A stretch of 11,909 nucleotides of DNA, taken from the NCBI GenBank assembly GCA_020629595.1, contig JAHDDA010000051.1:1-11909 (forward strand), read 5' to 3'. Origin of the DNA: Chitinophagales bacterium (GTDB lineage: Bacteria > Bacteroidota > Bacteroidia > Chitinophagales > UBA2359). How positions within the stretch are numbered: the stretch's first letter is position 1; each line of letters begins with the position of its first letter. The position numbers and the translations under genes are program-made. The notes under the pieces were generated by a model. It did not search any database, was not told the origin of the DNA, and was given only the letters and a program-made list of their open reading frames with translations. Shown piece by piece: positions 7,592-11,909 of the stretch.

Positions 7592-8467
7592 CTAAAAAGT
7601 GAGCCTAAATTTTTCGGGTGTAGTGTTCATTTTTCTTTTAAAATATTTGTAAAAGTTGGTTGTTTCCTCAAAGCCTGAAGAATAAGCGATTTCTTTTACG
7701 GTAAGCGTAGTATTAATCAATAATCTTTTAATTTGCATTATATGAATTTCATCAATAAAATCTTTGGCAGTTTGATTTACGATACTCTTTGAAATAGTGT
7801 TTAAGGTTTTAGTACTTATAGCCAACATCTTGGCATAATCTGCTACTTTGTTGGTTTGTATTACATTTTTTTCTACTAAAGTTTGAAATTCAATAAAGTT
7901 TAATAAGTATTTTTTTTCAAGTTTAATTTTATCTCTTTTAGATTTAATTCTGAATAACTTTAAAATTAAAATATGTAATTCACTTCTAATTATTTCAAGC
8001 GAAAAATCATCCATTGTGGAATAATATTCTTGATTAATTCTTTCTGCTAAATGAAGAACCGTAGAAAATTCTTTGTTTTGCAATTGAAGTTTAGGACTAC
8101 CCAAAAGTTCATTAAATAACTGAAGTGTTTTTTGTTCTTCTAATGTCTCTAAATAGCTACTTAAAAATTCATCTTTAAATAAAATTGCATAACCTTTCAA
8201 TGCTTTATTTTGATAAAACCTATGAATTTGGTTTTTTCTTACAGTAATTAAACTGCCTTTTTTAATTTCAAAATTCTTGAAATCAATAGAATGTTTGCCA
8301 ACACCTTCTGTGATGAGTAGAATTATGTAAAAATCTACAATATGAACCTTTTCAATATCGTGTTCTTCTTTGGCTAAACTATGAATTTGTTCCAAAGTAA
8401 CAATATCAAAAGCAGAATTGGGATTCGATTTATTATCATATTTTACTATTTCAGCAGTTTTAATCAT
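7592..8467 (-). CDS. AraC-family transcriptional regulator
   Basis: A 291-residue regulator with an N-terminal cupin-like ligand-binding region (about 45-100; FEIKKGSLITVRKNQIHRF is the typical AraC_binding beta-barrel stretch) and a C-terminal double helix-turn-helix domain (about 205-290). The C-terminal signature is complete: IKRLLINTTLTVKEIAYSSG, then FEETTNFYKYFKRKMNTTPEKFR. The first HTH covers VADYAKMLAISTKTLNTISK. Length is normal for the family. The ATG start lies inside the end of the upstream namZ gene (8-bp overlap), so it is likely translated from the namZ transcript. The ligand is not predictable from sequence. Candidate targets are the lipoprotein gene downstream, namZ, or genes elsewhere. 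Confidence 0.93.
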   Translation of the reverse strand: MIKTAEIVKYDNKSNPNSAFDIVTLEQIHSLAKEEHDIEKVHIVDFYIILLITEGVGKHSIDFKNFEIKKGSLITVRKNQIHRFYQNKALKGYAILFKDEFLSSYLETLEEQKTLQLFNELLGSPKLQLQNKEFSTVLHLAERINQEYYSTMDDFSLEIIRSELHILILKLFRIKSKRDKIKLEKKYLLNFIEFQTLVEKNVIQTNKVADYAKMLAISTKTLNTISKSIVNQTAKDFIDEIHIMQIKRLLINTTLTVKEIAYSSGFEETTNFYKYFKRKMNTTPEKFRLTF

Positions 8468-9713
8468 TTACTTGAGTTTTCTCATTCTCAGTGGTTACTT
8501 CAGGATATAGTAAATACTTCTTTCGTAATTCTTTAAACTTAGCTACATCATTGGCATACATTGCTCTAATATCATCGGCAGTTTTTCCATCTAAAATTGC
8601 TTGTTTTAACTTATCAGTTCCTGCTAATTTATTAATGAAGTTATTTTTTAAGAAAAACGGTTTGGCTTTATCACCATTTACTTGATATTTTTTATACATA
8701 TCAAGTAAAAATTGCCAATTAATCTGCTTGTTGCCTCTAAACTCAATAGGGTTTTGTTCCGAAAAATCTACACCAGAACAAAGTTTATTTTCGTGTTTTG
8801 GATATTTGGCACCTGACATACTTTTAGGCGTAAATGTAAAGTTCTCTGTATCAATACCATTAACATTTGGAAAACCCATCACCTGAAATTGCTTATCTGT
8901 TCCACGTCCAACACTTACTTCTGTTCCTTCAAAAAAACATAGTGAAGGATATAAATAAATAGCGTTTATATTCGGTAAATTGGGAGATGGCTTTACAGGC
9001 AAACGGTAAAACTTTGTATGATCATAACCAGTACACTCAACTACTTCAACATCGCAAGTTAACTTATTACCGTTTTTGTCTTTTAACCAACCTTCTTGGT
9101 TTATCATACACGCCAATTCGCCCACAGTCATTCCGTGTACAATAGGAATTTGGTGCATTCCTACAAAACTTTTAAATTCTTTTTCCAATACAAAACCATC
9201 TACATAATGTCCGTTTGGGTTTGGTCTGTCTAAAACCAAAACTTTTATACCTTGTTCGGCACAGGCTTCCATTACATAATGTAAAGTTGAAATGTAGGTG
9301 TAAAATCTTGCACCTACATCTTGAATATCGAAAACTACAATATCTAAACCTGCCAACATTTCGGGTGTTGGTTTTTTATGTTTTCCGTGCAAAGAAAAAA
9401 TAGGTAAACCAGTGGTTGTATCTTTTCCATCTCTTACATTTTCACCAGCATCGGCTTTTCCTCTAAAACCGTGTTCGGGAGCAAAAATTTTGGTGATTTT
9501 AGTATTCCTTGAACGTAAAAAATCTACTAAATGTAAACTTCCAACTACCGAAGTTTGATTAACCACACAGGCTACATTTTTTCCTTGCAAAAAATGCCCA
9601 TATTCTCTATATCTTTCTGCACCTGTAACAATTTCAAAATTGTTATATCTTATTTGTGCATCTATCTGAAAACAAGAAAAAGTAAGAAGTAAAAAGAATA
9701 ATAGATTTTTCAT
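8460..9713 (-). CDS. namZ: Exo-beta-N-acetylmuramidase NamZ (DUF1343, GH171)
   Basis: A 417-residue secreted glycosidase. Members such as Bacillus subtilis NamZ remove MurNAc from non-reducing ends of peptidoglycan fragments; Bacteroidota use such activities in cell-wall recycling and MurNAc salvage. The N-terminus (MKNLLFFLLLTFSCFQIDAQ) is a signal peptide with likely cleavage after A19. DUF1343 landmarks are VVNQTSVVG (50-58), FAPEHGFRG (77-85, with Glu80 as the probable catalytic acid), VVFDIQDVGARFYTYISTLH (126-145), LDRPNPNG (161-168) and FFEGTEVSVGRGTDKQFQ (260-277). I chose the ATG at 9713. A longer frame starts at a TTG at 9752, but that TTG lies within a perfect TAnnTTTG promoter box and would add a non-signal extension. 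The stop overlaps the AraC start. Confidence 0.93.
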   Translation of the reverse strand: MKNLLFFLLLTFSCFQIDAQIRYNNFEIVTGAERYREYGHFLQGKNVACVVNQTSVVGSLHLVDFLRSRNTKITKIFAPEHGFRGKADAGENVRDGKDTTTGLPIFSLHGKHKKPTPEMLAGLDIVVFDIQDVGARFYTYISTLHYVMEACAEQGIKVLVLDRPNPNGHYVDGFVLEKEFKSFVGMHQIPIVHGMTVGELACMINQEGWLKDKNGNKLTCDVEVVECTGYDHTKFYRLPVKPSPNLPNINAIYLYPSLCFFEGTEVSVGRGTDKQFQVMGFPNVNGIDTENFTFTPKSMSGAKYPKHENKLCSGVDFSEQNPIEFRGNKQINWQFLLDMYKKYQVNGDKAKPFFLKNNFINKLAGTDKLKQAILDGKTADDIRAMYANDVAKFKELRKKYLLYPEVTTENEKTQVND

Positions 9714-9749
9714 TTTATTAATTTTCACGCTTTGACTATCAATCTTCTT

Positions 9750-9757
9750 CAAAGGTA
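9750..9757 (-). promoter_or_regulatory. Bacteroidota-type -7 promoter box for namZ
   Basis: Reading the minus strand, TACCTTTG matches the Bacteroidota -7 consensus TAnnTTTG exactly and lies 36 bp upstream of the namZ ATG at 9713. No clear TTTG -33 box is present at the usual spacing. It sits back to back with the M16 promoter box. Confidence 0.5.
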
Positions 9758-9782
9758 AAAAGCCATTTCGTACTTTTAATAG

Positions 9783-9790
9783 TAAATTTG
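9783..9790 (+). promoter_or_regulatory. Bacteroidota-type -7 promoter box for the M16 peptidase gene
   Basis: TAAATTTG matches TAnnTTTG exactly and is followed by a T-rich stretch. A transcript starting a few bases downstream would have an untranslated leader of about 90 nt containing the TCTCA word repeats before the ATG at 9891. A -33 TTTG at normal spacing is not evident. Confidence 0.5.
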
Positions 9791-9805
9791 TCTTTCTTTA
9801 GAAAA

Positions 9806-9883
9806 TGAGACTAATAGAAGTGAGAACGTGAGAAAAATACAGAAGCTCTCTCACAATCTCATAGTCTCAAAATCTCACGTTCT
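9806..9883. repeat. Interleaved inverted word repeats in the M16 leader
   Basis: Two inverted pairs are present. TGAGACTA (9806-9813) matches TAGTCTCA (9862-9869), and AGAACGTGAGA (9823-9833) matches TCTCACGTTCT (9873-9883). The order is A, B, A', B', so the two stems cross rather than nest and could form a pseudoknot or alternative hairpins in the leader RNA. The right half is a string of TCTCA words. A possible upstream GTG start for M16 (9828) lies in this tract and is therefore unlikely to be real. Confidence 0.6.
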
Positions 9884-9890
9884 TTTATAT

Positions 9891-11126
9891 ATGATTCAAT
9901 ACGAAAAAATAACACTAAATAACGGTTTACGTTTATTGGTTAACGAAAATAAAGATACCTCAATTTGTACGGTAAATGCCTTGTACGATGTAGGTTCACG
10001 AGATGAAAACCCCAACAAAACAGGTATTGCACATCTTTTAGAACATTTAATGTTTGAAGGTTCTCAGCACATATCAAGTTACGATAATGCTTTACAAATG
10101 GCAGGTGGCGAAAGTAATGCCTTTACCAATTCTGATACCACCAATTATTATCTTTATTTGCCAGCTCAAAACATAGAAACGGCTTTTTGGCTAGAATCGG
10201 ATAGGTTGTTGGGTTTGAATTTAACGGAAGAAAAAGTAGCCATTCAGAAAAAGGTTGTTTTAGAAGAATTTGAAGAAACCACCCACGATATTCCTTACGG
10301 AATGGCTTGGCATAAACTCCGAAATTTAGCCTATAAAGTTCACCCATACAAGTGGCCTGTTATTGGCGAAAAAATGGAACACATAGAGCAAACTTTTTTG
10401 CCCGATATTTTGAAGTTTTACGAAACACATTACCAGCCTCAAAACAGTGTTTGGGTAGTTACAGGACCTAATAAAACACAAGAAATTGTTGATTTAGCTG
10501 AAAAATGGTTGGGTTCAATTCCAAACAAAAAAAAATACCAAAGAAATTTAAAGGCTGAAAATTGGGAAACGCGTACTTTTCAAGAATTAAATTTAACAGA
10601 TGATGTACCTGCACAAGCCTTGTATTTTACCTTTTTAATGCCCCACAGAAACCATCCCGATTATTATGCTTGTGAGTTTATTTCCGATGTATTGGCAACA
10701 GGGCAATCATGTAGATTAATACAAGAAGTTGTAAAGCAAAATCAGATTTTTTCGCATATAGATTGCTTTGTTACAGGCGATATTGATGAAGGTTTGTTTG
10801 TAATTGAAGGTAGAGTAGCCACAGATGTTAAAATAGAAGAAGCTGAACAAGCAATTTGGCAAATTTTAGAAGAATTGCAAACTAATAAAATTGGCGAAAC
10901 TGAATTAGAAAGGGTTAAAAACCAAATAGAATCGCATATTACTTTTTCGGAAACAAGTGGAATGAATATGGCAATAAATTTGGCATTATATGAACAAATT
11001 GGAAATGCTGAAGAAATAAATTTAGAAGTACAAAAAATTAGAGCCTTAACTGCTGAACACATTTTAGAAGTAGCACAGCGTATTTTTAAACGTGATAATT
11101 GCTGTTTGTTGCGGTATGTGTTTTGA
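9891..11126 (+). CDS. M16-family zinc metallopeptidase (pitrilysin/insulinase type)
   Basis: A 411-residue M16 peptidase from the ATG at 9891. The inverted zinc motif HLLEH is at 48-52 (His48 and His52 bind zinc, Glu51 is catalytic). The third ligand Glu lies in the VVLEEFEE segment around 125-129, at the distance expected for M16. The N-terminal domain covers about 1-165 and a Peptidase_M16_C domain about 170-350 (QALYFTFLMPHRNHPDYYACEF begins near 240). Length fits the M16B class of about 410-440 residues, so it is complete. No signal peptide is evident, so it is probably cytoplasmic unless exported differently. Many Bacteroidota carry two neighbouring M16 genes; here no second one is adjacent. 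A longer frame from a GTG at 9828 would translate the leader repeats and was rejected. Substrate is unknown. Confidence 0.93.
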   Translation: MIQYEKITLNNGLRLLVNENKDTSICTVNALYDVGSRDENPNKTGIAHLLEHLMFEGSQHISSYDNALQMAGGESNAFTNSDTTNYYLYLPAQNIETAFWLESDRLLGLNLTEEKVAIQKKVVLEEFEETTHDIPYGMAWHKLRNLAYKVHPYKWPVIGEKMEHIEQTFLPDILKFYETHYQPQNSVWVVTGPNKTQEIVDLAEKWLGSIPNKKKYQRNLKAENWETRTFQELNLTDDVPAQALYFTFLMPHRNHPDYYACEFISDVLATGQSCRLIQEVVKQNQIFSHIDCFVTGDIDEGLFVIEGRVATDVKIEEAEQAIWQILEELQTNKIGETELERVKNQIESHITFSETSGMNMAINLALYEQIGNAEEINLEVQKIRALTAEHILEVAQRIFKRDNCCLLRYVF

Positions 11127-11160
11127 TAATATTTAGTTTTGATTATTACTCATTTTGAGC

Positions 11161-11227
11161 CTAACAATGTCCTGCTATGAAAAATTTGAACTTATTAATA
11201 ATTTTATATAAGCAGAGACATTGTTAG
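11161..11227. repeat. 67-bp imperfect palindrome downstream of the M16 gene
   Basis: CTAACAATGTC (11161-11171) plus CTGCT (11172-11176) pairs with AGCAG (11211-11215) and GACATTGTTAG (11217-11227), leaving one bulged base at 11216. That is 16 paired bases around a 34-nt A/T-rich loop. It lies between the M16 stop and the next promoter, so it may help terminate M16 transcription, but it lacks a clean T-run. It could also be a REP-like or MITE-like repeat. Confidence 0.65.
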
Positions 11228-11236
11228 AGGAGGATT

Positions 11237-11266
11237 TTTGGCAAAAAACAAATTAAACTAACTTTG
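11237..11266 (+). promoter_or_regulatory. Strong Bacteroidota promoter for the AAA ATPase gene
   Basis: TTTG at 11237-11240 (-33 box) and TAACTTTG at 11259-11266 (-7 box) both match consensus, with an 18-bp spacer inside the usual range. Transcription would begin near 11271, leaving a leader of about a dozen bases before the ATG at 11283. This is the best promoter in the window and shows that the ATPase gene starts its own transcription unit. Confidence 0.65.
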
Positions 11267-11282
11267 TTACTACAAGTAAAAA

Positions 11283-11909
11283 ATGATAGAAGGCATAAAC
11301 ATAGAAAATTTTAAATCTATTGAAAAGTTAAAATTTAAGTTAGCAAGGCTAAATGTATTTATTGGAGCAAATGGAGCAGGTAAAACTAATATTTTTGAAG
11401 CCATAACTTTTGGTGCAGCGGCTTCTGCCAATAAATTAGATACCGAATTTTTAAGCTCAAGAGGTATTCGAGTTACTCAACCTAAATTGATGCGTTCGGC
11501 GTTTGAGAAGAATGAAAACTTAATTAAAATCAATTTTATTGAAAATGGGTATTCTTTCTTCCAGAAGATTGCACCTAACAATCAAAGAGAAGTTGAATTT
11601 TTAAATGATGAACTGCAAAAATTAGAAATCGAAAAAACTGATATATCGAAAAAGTTAAACTTACTCGAAAAACAGCATAAATTAAAATATAAAAACTGGG
11701 AGTTATTTAAGGATTCTTTTCGTAGAGAGAATTTAGAAGCACAAAAAGATTATGATGAACTAAAATATTTGTATGAAAAAAATATGGATGTTAAAAATGA
11801 ACTGTTTGATAAATACAAAAATAGGTTAATTCCAACAAAAGAAGTTTTGGAGCTTTTCCTCAACTACTCCCCAGCCGAAAAAGCTCTCCGAACTTTTAAA
11901 GACAATGAA
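11283..11909 (+). CDS. SMC/OLD-like AAA family ATPase, 5' part only (cut by the window edge)
   Basis: The first 209 codons are open to the right edge without a stop. The start MIEGINIENFKSIEKLKFKL followed by VFIGANGAGKTNIFEAI is the classic N-terminus of RecF/SMC/OLD-like ATPases, with Walker A GANGAGKT at 28-35. A segment around 50-75 (NKLDTEFLSSRGIRVTQP, then KLMRSAF) resembles a widespread group of stand-alone AAA ATPases in Bacteroidota. From about 107 to 175 the sequence is rich in E, K and L with heptad-like spacing, as for the coiled-coil arm. Signature, Walker B and any nuclease (Toprim or HNH) lie beyond the window. Relatives occur in defence systems such as Septu and OLD/Gabija and in housekeeping roles, so the role cannot be fixed from this part. 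Confidence 0.85.
   Translation, partial: MIEGINIENFKSIEKLKFKLARLNVFIGANGAGKTNIFEAITFGAAASANKLDTEFLSSRGIRVTQPKLMRSAFEKNENLIKINFIENGYSFFQKIAPNNQREVEFLNDELQKLEIEKTDISKKLNLLEKQHKLKYKNWELFKDSFRRENLEAQKDYDELKYLYEKNMDVKNELFDKYKNRLIPTKEVLELFLNYSPAEKALRTFKDNE

Noticed and set aside
9714..9752. 13-residue N-terminal extension of NamZ from a TTG
   Set aside because: The TTG is part of the probable promoter box and the extension would bury the signal peptide.
9828..9890. 21-residue N-terminal extension of the M16 peptidase from a GTG
   Set aside because: It encodes the leader repeat words, is not a signal peptide, and the M16 fold begins right after the ATG at 9891.

Overview
The window looks like AT-rich chromosomal DNA from a Bacteroidota bacterium, most likely Flavobacteriia or a close relative. 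The gene families point that way, there are almost no Shine-Dalgarno sites, and the best promoters match the Bacteroidota -7 consensus TAnnTTTG. It carries eleven protein-coding genes, the last one cut by the right edge. I see no tRNA, rRNA, CRISPR array or transposase gene.

Left half (49-6536, plus strand): six closely spaced genes form a probable operon. They encode a SpoIIM-family membrane protein, a second polytopic membrane protein, a DUF4129 protein, a DUF4350 protein, a MoxR-type AAA+ ATPase and a DUF58 (vWA-like) protein. This set recurs in Bacteroidota and has no settled function. The likely logic is a cytoplasmic MoxR ATPase acting as a chaperone or remodeller on a membrane complex through the DUF58 protein, with the DUF4129 and DUF4350 proteins reaching into the periplasm. 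The operon is broken by three short non-coding junctions, each holding inverted or word-like repeats. It ends at a nested hairpin (6559-6626) that probably terminates transcription from both sides.

Middle (6627-9713, minus strand): in transcription order these are a NamZ-type exo-beta-N-acetylmuramidase (DUF1343, GH171; peptidoglycan recycling), an AraC-family regulator overlapping it by 8 bp, and a lipoprotein made of two SnoaL/NTF2-like domains. The regulator is probably co-transcribed with namZ and may control itself, namZ or the lipoprotein gene.

Right part (9714-11909): a divergent promoter region with back-to-back TAnnTTTG boxes separates namZ from an M16 zinc peptidase (9891-11126). 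The boxes and repeat words show that the true starts of both genes are internal ATG codons, not the longest possible reading frames. After M16 comes a 67-bp imperfect palindrome. Next is a strong Bacteroidota promoter and the first 209 codons of an SMC/OLD-like AAA ATPase with a coiled coil, which may belong to an accessory or defence locus continuing beyond the window.
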